Assembly: GCA_031410595.1 (NCBI GenBank)
Contig: JANNZM010000124.1
Location: forward strand, 1-21,189
From: JANMCE01 sp031410595
GTDB lineage: Bacteria > Actinomycetota > Acidimicrobiia > Acidimicrobiales > Ilumatobacteraceae
Direction of reading: 5' to 3'
Length of the DNA stretch: 21,189 nt
The notes under the pieces were generated by a model that made no database searches, was not told the origin of the DNA, and worked only from the letters and a program-made list of their open reading frames with translations. Position numbers and translations under genes: made by a program. Every line of letters starts with the position of its first letter. The stretch's first letter is position 1. Below, in pieces: positions 14,778 to 21,189 of this stretch.

Positions 14778-14843
14778 TCCGGTGGCCGTCCCCGCGAATA
14801 CCGAAGCCCGGACTTGCCGGTAGTTCTTGCCCGAGCATGATCT

Positions 14844-16217
14844 TCACGTCACCTGGCCGACGAGCACGATTGCTTCGAGCGTGTCCTCCGGCTGAGGGTA
14901 GCGATCCGTTACCACGATGCCGATGCGCCCGTCGAGCACGAACAACTTCGTGACATCGAGGCCTTGTTCGGTGACGAGATTGCCGATCGACTCGACGTGC
15001 CAGTCTGCTCCGTTCGATGAAATCGCAACGGCGAGTTTCGAAAGATCGAGCGGCGATTCGCTGACGGCGAGGGCGACGAGACCGGCTTGCCCGACCCCTA
15101 TCGACGGTTCGGAGTTGAGGCAGCAGTTCCGCTGCCACATGCGACCGCCGAATGCACGTGCCGCGATGGTGTCGTCCAAGATGGTGGTCGTACCGCGCGT
15201 GACGGCGCGCACACGGCCCGGCGCGGCTCTGTCGTTGATGGCGAAGTATCCGTCGCCGGCGTCTCGCCTGCCTAGGTATTCGACACTTTCGTACTGGGCG
15301 AGCGGTGGGACGACCATCCCGTCAGGGAGAACACTCGCTAAGGGATCGACCTCGCTCGTGAATGGTGCACCACCGTCGCCGCTAAAGCGAAGGAACGTGT
15401 CGGTGTCGCTGCCTGCCGATAGGCCGACCTTCCGAACGACGGTGATTCGTGTTCCCGACACTCCGATCCGCGTAACCGGCTCCCCAAGAGAAGGCCCTCG
15501 GCCTCCGAGGTCGAGTTTGGAGACCTGCCACGCGGCTCCTTGCGTCGAAACGGCAACCGCCGGCACGCTACCGCTGGCAGACGTCACCGTACCGGCGACA
15601 GCGATGAGGTCTCGGGAGCGGGAAACGTCGAATGCTTCGAACCCAGCGGGCAAGTCTCGCTGCTCCCACGTCGTACCGTCGTTGGACATCCACACAACGC
15701 GCGGGGTGGTCGGGTTGAGCGAGGTGAGTCCGTAGCCATCTGATCGAAGAAAGCCGTCGTAGGGGCCAGGACCAACCATCGTTCGCTCCCACATGATCTT
15801 CTGCGGTGCATCGGGCCACACGACCGGAGCCGATGATCCTGCTGGCGGGTCCGTTACGACGGTGCTGGTCACCGCAGACGCGGAGGTCGATACCGAAGGC
15901 GCGATCGTTGACGGCGCTATTTGGACGGCCGAGGTCGGCGAGGGGCTCACGACGGTCGTCGGCGCCACCTCCGTTGTTGGCGTGCTTGTGGCCGTGGTTG
16001 TCGGGGGGCTTTGCACGCGCCACGTTCCCGACCCAGGCCAGACGGCAACTGCGATCGCGATTATCGCGATGGTTGCCAGCGCCGCGCCTGCACCAACCAA
16101 CTGAGCATGACGACGTCGACCCTGCTCGATGCGGCTGAGGGCAGCTGGAGGCGGTGGAACGCGTAGCTCCGCCCCGGCCCGACGAGCGAGCTGCTCGAAG
16201 TCATCCATGTCGGACAT
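14844..16217 (-). CDS. Membrane protein in anti-sigma position with BNR-like repeats
   Basis: A 457-residue single-pass protein. The cytoplasmic N-terminus is short (residues 1 to about 47, MSDMDDFEQLARRAGAEL), followed by a membrane helix (LVGAGAALATIAIIAIAVAVW), then a Pro/Thr/Ser-rich linker (about residues 70-135). The extracytoplasmic domain has three Asp-box-like turns, SNDGTTW, STQGAAW and SSNGADW, as in sialidase/BNR beta-propellers. No HxxxCxxC zinc motif of classical ZAS anti-sigma factors is present. It starts at 16217 with GGAGG 6 nt upstream and overlaps the stop of the ECF sigma gene by 17 bases. This coupling suggests that it regulates that sigma factor, though the binding domain is not recognisable. 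It faces the RNB gene across 66 bp with no clear terminator. Confidence 0.8.
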   Translation of the reverse strand: MSDMDDFEQLARRAGAELRVPPPPAALSRIEQGRRRHAQLVGAGAALATIAIIAIAVAVWPGSGTWRVQSPPTTTATSTPTTEVAPTTVVSPSPTSAVQIAPSTIAPSVSTSASAVTSTVVTDPPAGSSAPVVWPDAPQKIMWERTMVGPGPYDGFLRSDGYGLTSLNPTTPRVVWMSNDGTTWEQRDLPAGFEAFDVSRSRDLIAVAGTVTSASGSVPAVAVSTQGAAWQVSKLDLGGRGPSLGEPVTRIGVSGTRITVVRKVGLSAGSDTDTFLRFSGDGGAPFTSEVDPLASVLPDGMVVPPLAQYESVEYLGRRDAGDGYFAINDRAAPGRVRAVTRGTTTILDDTIAARAFGGRMWQRNCCLNSEPSIGVGQAGLVALAVSESPLDLSKLAVAISSNGADWHVESIGNLVTEQGLDVTKLFVLDGRIGIVVTDRYPQPEDTLEAIVLVGQVT

Positions 16218-16725
16218 TGCGGTCCTCCAAAGCGGCAGCCAGCACGGCATGCGATCGGCTCAGGTCGGATCGAACGGTGCCCTCCGGGATGGCGAGCACC
16301 TCAGCGATCTCGGTTACGAGCAGATCGCCGGCGTAGTACAGCGCCACCACCGATCGCTGTCTCAACGGAAGTGTTCTGACCGCGGCCCAAAACGACACCA
16401 CCTCGCCCGACGGGCCCGCCGAGACCGGCACCCGCCCATGCTGGCTCGACAAGAACGCCGACGCCGTTCGTGAACGTCGCCACCAGCTTCGGCAACGGTT
16501 CACGAGGACCCGATGGCACCATCCGCCAGGACGTTCCAAGAGGCCAACGCGTCTCCAGCCGATCAATGCTCGAACCATCGTGTCGTGGACGAGATCTTCG
16601 CCGTCCTCTCGGCTGCCCGACAGCGCCCACGCAACCGCGATAAGGCCGGGATACTCACGGCGGTGCAGCTCCTCGAAAGTGAGCATCTGCACCGTCTCGA
16701 AGACCCCATCCGCACCCTGCGACAT
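16201..16725 (-). CDS. ECF RNA polymerase sigma factor
   Basis: A protein of about 174 residues with sigma-70 region 2 (FEELHRREYPGLIAVAWAL... EDGEDLVHDTMVRALIGWRRVG) including the -10 recognition helix (WCHRVLVNRCRSWWRR). Region 4 (LRTLPLRQRSVVALYYAGDLLVTEIAEVLAIPEGTVRSDLSRSHAVLAAAL) carries the helix-turn-helix. There is no region 1 or 3, as expected for an ECF factor. The start is uncertain. In-frame starts are at 16755 (GTG), 16743, 16725 and 16686 (ATG), and none has a good ribosome site. TATAGA at 16771-16766 might be its -10. Its stop overlaps the downstream membrane protein by 17 bases. It lies about 70 bp after the FtsK-like gene, in the same direction. Confidence 0.9.
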   Translation of the reverse strand: MSQGADGVFETVQMLTFEELHRREYPGLIAVAWALSGSREDGEDLVHDTMVRALIGWRRVGLLERPGGWCHRVLVNRCRSWWRRSRTASAFLSSQHGRVPVSAGPSGEVVSFWAAVRTLPLRQRSVVALYYAGDLLVTEIAEVLAIPEGTVRSDLSRSHAVLAAALEDRNVRHG

Positions 16726-16794
16726 ACTCAATGGTAAATCCATACCGCTACACACGCATGAACCATCTATAGCGCTGCAACAAATTTCCGACCG

Positions 16795-19089
16795 TTAGCG
16801 GGTGACGCCGACGCTGCGGGCCGCGTGGCGGATGGCGGTGACGAACGTTGTGGGGTCGGCGTGCACACCTGTCGCCGCGTGCCCGGGGGTGTAGCGAGCC
16901 GAGATGAATGGGCGGGTGACGACGGGCCGCACCGCGTCGGCCTCACCCGGGGCCACCGTCGCAACGTGTACAAGGGCCGGCGCTTCACCGGGCACCGCCC
17001 ACCTTGCTTGCCCGGCACGACAGGGCGCATCGCTAAGATCGACGGTGCCGAGAGTGGTGCGAGCATCGTCATCGGACCCAAGCACGAGGTGGGCGGCGCC
17101 CGTCGGGAGCAGCCCGGCGGCAAACAATCCCTCCGGGCGACGGGTGGCGAGTATCAGGTGCGGGCCACCGACAGATCGCCGGCCCAGTTTCGCCAAAGCC
17201 GCTGCCGCTCCGGGCACGGCCGCGGCCAATGTAGTTGCATCATCAACAAAGATGACCGTGCGTCGGCTACTGATGCGCCCGCCGTTGGAGGACATGCTGC
17301 TCGCCAGTCGCTCAAGGGTATCGGAGGTGCGGAGATCATCGAGGCCGACGATCCACGTACGTAAGTGCGGCACGTTACAGAGACGATCGAAGGTGCCCTC
17401 GCTGCCAGCGTCGATGGCGATTACTTCGACCGAGTCCGGCGGGTGATTGAGTGCCAACGACAAAAAGAGACTAGCCAACGTCGTGCTCCGGCCCGATCCG
17501 GCCGGCCCGCTGATCACGACATGAGCCGTCGTGGCCAGATCGAGTGCGACGAGCCCTTGTGTGCCGGCACCAAAGGGAACGAGCGCGGTGCCGGCGGCAT
17601 GGGTGGTGCGCCAGCGACTCACGATGTCGTCGGGCATGGTGTCACCGTCGGTGAGTCCGCAGACGCGGTCGAGTCGCAGGGCGGCCGGCTCGGTCGAAGG
17701 AGAACTGGCCACGACCAGCGGAGCGAGCGACCGGGCCCAGGCCAGTGCCGTTGATTCGCTCAGTCCCGTGGCCAGACCGTCAAAACCACCGACGTGGATA
17801 TGGCCGTCGGCGTCAACCCGGGTGACGGGCGTGGTGGCCCGGGCGGCCTCGAGTTCGCTGAGCAGTCGCACGACGAGTCGGGTTTTGCCCTGCGGAGGGG
17901 TGGTGATGGCCGCGCCATCGGCGATGATCAATTCGACGTTGCTTCCGACCGCCGCACTGTGCGGCAGCCACTTCGTCCACTCCCAAAGGCCAGGCGCCGA
18001 TGATGCGATGCTGATCGACAGCGATGTCGGATCGGTTCGGCTGGCCGATTGCACAATGATCCAGCGAGCGACAGACAACAGTGCATGGCGCGGGCCGGCC
18101 AACGTGAGAAGGCCACCGTCGCTCAGGTCGGCAGTGAGCGGAACCGATGGCAACCGCGAGAAGCGGCTGAGCACGCCAGACAGTTCGTCGGGGGACTGGC
18201 TGCCGGGCACAAGCGCGTCCGTCCAGATGATGTCGCCGTGGCCGAGTTGCACGGGCATATCGGAGCGCCGCGTCCAAAGGTCGGGTTTGGCCATGCGGAC
18301 TGCTTGGCGTAGGTCGCCCGTATCGGCGTACATCCGGCGGGCGCGAGTGGTGGCCGTCTGATGAGCTCGAGCGAGGTCGGCGCGGAAGGTGGCGTGCACG
18401 GGATGGCTTGATTGCTGCAGCGCCGTCCGTTCACGACGACGCAGGCTTTCGACGTTGGGTGGTGTGACGTATTCACGCGGTTCGGTGGTCTTGACAGCCC
18501 CGGGAAGGTCGATCTCTATGCGACCATCACCATTGCCAAAACGTCGCCGACCCGCCGAGAACGGAGCCACTCGGAACAAAGCGCTGCCAACATCGATGAT
18601 GTTGTCGGGACGAAGCGCCCGTACTTCGGGCAGCGGGACGCCGTCGACCACTACCCGATCAACTGACGTGGTGATCAACGTCACCTCACCCGATGTCGTT
18701 ACATCGAGATGAAATCGGGGCGCTGCGACCGGCCCTTCCTGCAGCTGGGAACGGGCGGGTCCGGACGAGCCAACTGCGTGACGCCCGGGCGGCAGGTCAA
18801 CGTATCCACCTGCCGCAAGGCCGCCGATCTGGCACAACGTCACGACTGGTGCCACAACCTTTGGCGCCGAGGCTGGCGCGCCAGCGCGACCAATACGACT
18901 GCCCGCAACCAGACCGCTTGCCGTAACCGGAAGGTCGGCGTCGACGAAGCGCCCATCAATGGTAATCGTCTCACCCAGGCCGAGCTCGAGGCCCAGCTGT
19001 CCGACAGTTGTCGTTGCATCTGCAACTTCTATGACGAGATCGAGCTCGCGATCACCATCAACGGTGGTGACAATCACAGAGAAGCTCAT
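16795..19089 (-). CDS. Compact FHA/FtsK-type ATPase of the type VII (EssC/EccC) class
   Basis: A 764-residue protein. Residues 1 to about 75 form a ubiquitin/YukD-like strand-rich domain (SVIVTTVDGDRELDLVIEV... GQLGLELGLG). Then comes an FHA-like region (about 95-200, LPPGRHAVGSS... VDGVPLPEVRALRPDNIIDVG). The 'LWTRR...LPHSA' linker seen in EssC-type proteins follows (ALLSVARWIIVQSASRTDP..., WEWTKWLPH). Next is one FtsK/SpoIIIE ATPase domain with Walker A GPAGSGRST near residue 528 and Walker B TVIFVDD near residue 612. The Walker A Lys is Arg. EssC-type proteins normally have membrane helices and two or three ATPase domains (1300-1500 residues), whereas here there is one domain and no evident membrane helix. 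The ATG overlaps the stop of the PilM-like gene (ATGA). It probably powers or gates secretion, or is a regulatory paralogue. Confidence 0.8.
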   Translation of the reverse strand: MSFSVIVTTVDGDRELDLVIEVADATTTVGQLGLELGLGETITIDGRFVDADLPVTASGLVAGSRIGRAGAPASAPKVVAPVVTLCQIGGLAAGGYVDLPPGRHAVGSSGPARSQLQEGPVAAPRFHLDVTTSGEVTLITTSVDRVVVDGVPLPEVRALRPDNIIDVGSALFRVAPFSAGRRRFGNGDGRIEIDLPGAVKTTEPREYVTPPNVESLRRRERTALQQSSHPVHATFRADLARAHQTATTRARRMYADTGDLRQAVRMAKPDLWTRRSDMPVQLGHGDIIWTDALVPGSQSPDELSGVLSRFSRLPSVPLTADLSDGGLLTLAGPRHALLSVARWIIVQSASRTDPTSLSISIASSAPGLWEWTKWLPHSAAVGSNVELIIADGAAITTPPQGKTRLVVRLLSELEAARATTPVTRVDADGHIHVGGFDGLATGLSESTALAWARSLAPLVVASSPSTEPAALRLDRVCGLTDGDTMPDDIVSRWRTTHAAGTALVPFGAGTQGLVALDLATTAHVVISGPAGSGRSTTLASLFLSLALNHPPDSVEVIAIDAGSEGTFDRLCNVPHLRTWIVGLDDLRTSDTLERLASSMSSNGGRISSRRTVIFVDDATTLAAAVPGAAAALAKLGRRSVGGPHLILATRRPEGLFAAGLLPTGAAHLVLGSDDDARTTLGTVDLSDAPCRAGQARWAVPGEAPALVHVATVAPGEADAVRPVVTRPFISARYTPGHAATGVHADPTTFVTAIRHAARSVGVTR

Positions 19090-20000
19090 CGCCGCCACCT
19101 TCGCCGAGTTGGGGCGTGTTCGCCCGTCGAGACGAGTAGCTCGACGACCCACGTTTCGCCCGGCTCGGCTGGCGCGAGATTCTGGCGACCACGGTCGAGT
19201 GGAAGGGCCTGGCGAAGGTCAACCGGCACCAGTGGATCGGGCGCGCTTCCGAGCGCAGCACCGACGGCAACTGCCAACTGCGCAGGTGTGAACCGGGCCG
19301 AGAGTCGGTCGGAGATCTCGACGGCGGCGAGGTCGCTCACCGCCACGAACGAGTGGTCAGCGCCGAGCCCAACGGCGTCGAACAACGGAGGTCCGTTGTC
19401 GCCATCCGCGCTCCGCATCGTGCCGTGGACGGTCGAGCCGACCCGCACAGACCAAATGCCGCTGGTGTCGCGGTAGCGCAACGCAAGGTCCTTAGTGGAC
19501 TGCCAGAAGTCGGGCTGGGTGCGGGCCAACGCCGACGGTGTCGTGTCGATGGACGCAACGGTGAACCCCGCCCGGTCGAGCAGCGATGTCATGCGGTCAA
19601 CGCTGGAACGCAAGGCCACTGCCACAAGCGGGATGTTGTGATGGCTCGGTATCAGCTGGGTGACGACCTGTTCCGTGAGCGCGGCGGGACCTACTTCGGT
19701 CAGCAGTGACATCGTTTCGTTGCTGTCCTCCTCCAGGTCAAGCTGGAGCAGAATGCCGTCGGGCGAACCCAGCGCAACCGCCACAGGCTCCCAGTGGAAC
19801 GTCATCTGCTGCCACACCCGTTGGAGCAGCTGCACGATCGTGTGCTCGTCCTGCACCCGACCATTCACCACGACTCCGACCGGAAGTCGTAATTCAGCCG
19901 CGTCGGTCAGACGGGGGGAATCACGAAACTCCAGTCGGGCCATTCGGATGGTCTGATCGGTAATCTGCACTCCCACCACTGCTGAGGTATCACCGGCCAT
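19086..20000 (-). CDS. PilM-like actin-fold protein linked to the FtsK-type ATPase
   Basis: A 304-residue protein whose order of motifs fits the PilM/FtsA actin fold: VVGVQITDQTIRMARLEF (phosphate-1 strand position), LRLPVGVVVNGRVQDEHTIVQLLQRVW, VAVALGSPDGILLQL, IDTTPSALAR, and a final SDRLSARFTPAQLAVAVGAALG...PVDLRQAL, which matches the PilM end where the next partner's short motif binds. Classical PilM works with PilN/O/P in type IV pili. None of those is here, and the protein instead overlaps the FtsK-type ATPase gene by ATGA. It may anchor or regulate that ATPase at the membrane. The DIG phosphate-1 motif is degenerate (QITDQT), so ATP binding is doubtful. The ATG at 20000 has TAATGT 6 nt ahead. 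Confidence 0.65.
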   Translation of the reverse strand: MAGDTSAVVGVQITDQTIRMARLEFRDSPRLTDAAELRLPVGVVVNGRVQDEHTIVQLLQRVWQQMTFHWEPVAVALGSPDGILLQLDLEEDSNETMSLLTEVGPAALTEQVVTQLIPSHHNIPLVAVALRSSVDRMTSLLDRAGFTVASIDTTPSALARTQPDFWQSTKDLALRYRDTSGIWSVRVGSTVHGTMRSADGDNGPPLFDAVGLGADHSFVAVSDLAAVEISDRLSARFTPAQLAVAVGAALGSAPDPLVPVDLRQALPLDRGRQNLAPAEPGETWVVELLVSTGEHAPTRRRWRR

Positions 20001-20006
20001 ACCACC

Positions 20007-20012
20007 ACATTA
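20007..20012 (-). promoter_or_regulatory. Possible -10 box, pilM-like/FtsK-type operon
   Basis: On the minus strand TAATGT lies 6 nt before the ATG at 20000, implying a leaderless mRNA. The -35 (CGATGG at 20035-20030) is poor. The 62-bp gap is shared with the divergent gene at 20063, which has TACGGT at 20049-20054. Confidence 0.35.
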
Positions 20013-20062
20013 GGCATGGCATACCCCTTCCATCGGGTACCTGACGACTACGGTGGAAGGTT

Positions 20063-20461
20063 GTGAGTTCACGTTTGCGTGCGGAATCACAACGGGGTGG
20101 TGCCGAACCTCTAAAACTCATCACCGTGTCGGACCGTCGTGCTCCGGCTGCTCCGTCGCGCCGTGCCTGGTGGGTGGTGCCGCTGTTGCTGGCCGGGATT
20201 GCCGGTGGTTTCGCAACTGGTCGTACGACAGCACCTATCAAGCAAGTCATCGTGACCGTTACGTTGCCCGCCACAACCGCTCAGCCAACCTCTACCGCCC
20301 GCACAACCCTCGTCCCCATTACGGCCCCCGTGCCGCTAACGACCGCTGCAGCGCCGGTTCCCCCGACCGCTGCCCCCGCTGCTGCGACCCCACCGCCCCC
20401 GCCGGAGACCACCGCCGCGGACCCACCGCCCGAGCCGCCCGTCGCGTCCTCCGCCGCTTAG
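20063..20461 (+). CDS. Small single-pass membrane protein with Pro/Thr-rich tail
   Basis: A 132-residue protein, not recognised. It has a basic cytoplasmic N-terminus (RRAPAAPSRR), one hydrophobic helix (about residues 35-51, AWWVVPLLLAGIAGGFATG), then a short strand-like stretch (IKQVIVTVTLP) and an Ala/Pro/Thr-rich extracytoplasmic tail without Cys. GTG at 20063 was chosen. GGAAGG lies 2-7 nt ahead of it. It is divergent from the PilM-like/FtsK-type operon across a 62-bp gap. It could be part of the same envelope system, but the sequence gives no domain to test that. Low-complexity Pro/Thr composition is common in wall-spanning tails of actinobacteria. Confidence 0.65.
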   Translation: MSSRLRAESQRGGAEPLKLITVSDRRAPAAPSRRAWWVVPLLLAGIAGGFATGRTTAPIKQVIVTVTLPATTAQPTSTARTTLVPITAPVPLTTAAAPVPPTAAPAAATPPPPPETTAADPPPEPPVASSAA

Positions 20462-20514
20462 CTTAGGGCAAGTCGGTTGTTCCGATGAGTGAAGTAACGC
20501 GGCCGCAGGTTGCT

Positions 20515-20573
20515 GGCGGATGTGTTTGTTTGGGTGCATACGGGTTAGTGAAAAGTCACGGTGCACATCCGCC
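20515..20573. repeat. Inverted repeat with inner hairpin in convergent gap
   Basis: The 211-bp gap between the convergent genes ending at 20461 and 20673 (20462-20672) holds a perfect 10-bp inverted repeat, GGCGGATGTG (20515-20524) and CACATCCGCC (20564-20573). It encloses a GTGA-AAAG-TCAC hairpin (20548-20559). It has no U-tract, so it may be a weak bidirectional terminator or a structured RNA. A further GGACC/GGTCC repeat follows at 20613-20633. No gene in this gap is supported. Confidence 0.5.
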
Positions 20574-20672
20574 GGAATGGCTGGTGAGTTCAGACTGTAC
20601 GTTGACCCTGATGGACCCCAACAGAAGTGGTCCCGATAGCGACCTGAAACAGAAGGGATTACTCGGCAGTCT

Positions 20673-21189
20673 CTAGGCCGTAACTCGGATGAGGCCCTCC
20701 TGAACGACGGACACGACGAGCCGGCCGTCCTCGGTGTAGATCGACCCGTAGGCCAAGCCACGGCTATTCGACGTGGACGGCGTGTGCTGGTCGTAGAGCA
20801 GCCAGCCATCAGCGCGAAACGGGCGGTGGAACCACATCGCATGATCAAGACTGGCCATCTGTACCCGACCATCCCAGAAGGTCATCCCGTGGGGCAACAT
20901 GGTGGTGTCGAGCAGGGTCATGTCGCTGGCGTAGGTGAGGATGCAGGCGTGCAACACCGGGTCGTCGGGCAGCGTGCCGGCCGCCTTCAGCCAGACTCGC
21001 TGAAATGGCTCCTGACTTCCGACTCTTTCCACCGGCATCTTGCCGATATAGCGCGTATCGATCGGGCGAGGCTGGTCATACCAGGCGCCGATCTGGTCTT
21101 TGTACGGCGCCATCCTCGTCCTGAAGTCAGGCAACGTCAGCGGGCTCGGCACAATCGGTATGTCGAGTTGATGCTCAAGGCCAGGCTCA
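20673..21189 (-). CDS. tesB: Acyl-CoA thioesterase, TesB type (partial, 5' end beyond window)
   Basis: The C-terminal half of a double hot-dog thioesterase that hydrolyses acyl-CoA esters. The frame is open to the right edge, so the N-terminal hot-dog domain and start lie outside. Visible family features are R-P-I-D-T-R-Y, the LTYASDMTLLDT helix with the catalytic Asp, MASLDHAMWFHRPFRADGW, the NSRGLAYGSIYTEDGRLV strand and VVQEGLIR with the conserved Gln. A GTG at 21152 would give a shorter 159-residue protein, but the homologous sequence continues upstream (EPGLEHQLDIPIVPSPL), so it is not the start. It belongs to general lipid metabolism and has no visible link to the neighbouring secretion-like genes. 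Confidence 0.9.
   Translation of the reverse strand, partial: EPGLEHQLDIPIVPSPLTLPDFRTRMAPYKDQIGAWYDQPRPIDTRYIGKMPVERVGSQEPFQRVWLKAAGTLPDDPVLHACILTYASDMTLLDTTMLPHGMTFWDGRVQMASLDHAMWFHRPFRADGWLLYDQHTPSTSNSRGLAYGSIYTEDGRLVVSVVQEGLIRVTA

Noticed and set aside
17531..18361. Plus-strand frame of 276 codons opposite the FtsK-type gene.
   Set aside because: Ser/Arg/Thr-rich shadow frame. The minus strand carries Walker motifs and normal codon use.
20007..20062. A sigma-70 promoter with both boxes for the PilM-like gene.
   Set aside because: Only the -10 box is convincing. The -35 position reads CGATGG, so a full promoter is not claimed.
20485..20676. Plus-strand 63-codon frame between the two convergent genes.
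   Set aside because: Poor third-position G/C, no ribosome site, and it overlaps the inverted repeats.
1..21189. tRNA, rRNA and CRISPR arrays.
   Set aside because: No cloverleaf with a TTCRANNC arm, no rRNA signature and no regularly spaced direct repeats were seen by eye. A tRNAscan or CRISPR search was not possible.

Overview
The window looks like a chromosomal segment of a high-GC actinobacterium. The markers are two WhiB-family regulators, a TatA next to whiB, a DUF2342/zincin_2 protein, a DRVWRHPSE-type membrane PDZ protein, frequent GTG starts and many stop/start overlaps. The combination of gene families suggests Acidimicrobiia (Ilumatobacter-like), but that placement is inference from memory of the families, not a database result.

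Layout. 1-134: 3' end of a group II intron (domains V and VI) that runs straight into the start codon of a VWA/MIDAS protein (136-2145). 2185-3153: a short overlapping pair resembling type VII secretion substrates, an EspC-like protein and a WXG-type helical protein. The second reading frame appears frameshifted ahead of a stub that looks like the calcium loop of a phospholipase A2. 3217-3244: two abutting palindromes upstream of a whiB2-like gene (3303-3575), followed by tatA (3629-3808), a strong terminator-like hairpin (3825-3861) and a second, convergent whiB (3865-4119, minus). 4308-8405: plus-strand run of a small unknown gene, ppk1, a NUDIX hydrolase and an MFS permease. 8428-9639 (minus): DUF2342 zincin-like protein with a damaged HEXXH. 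9688-10731: SDR epimerase-like protein with a C-terminal membrane helix. It overlaps, tail to tail, a membrane PDZ/pseudo-HtrA protein (10652-11797, minus). 11882-14777: moaE, mreB and an RNB-domain ribonuclease, chained by TAGTG overlaps. 14844-20000: minus-strand run of a PilM-like actin-fold protein, a compact FHA/FtsK ATPase of the EssC/EccC type, an ECF sigma factor and a membrane protein in the anti-sigma position. 20063-20461: divergent Pro/Thr-rich single-pass membrane protein. 20673-21189 (minus): C-terminal part of a TesB-type acyl-CoA thioesterase that runs off the right edge.

The most interesting material is the possible reduced type VII-like secretion module. It joins a PilM-like protein and an EssC-like ATPase by an ATGA overlap, with an ECF/anti-sigma pair directly downstream. 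Two candidate secreted helical proteins lie about 14 kb away in the same window. The group II intron whose 3' boundary touches a start codon is the second point of interest. Several genes (tatA, the 4308 gene, moaE, pilM-like) have a TANNNT box only 6-8 nt before the start codon, which suggests leaderless transcripts.
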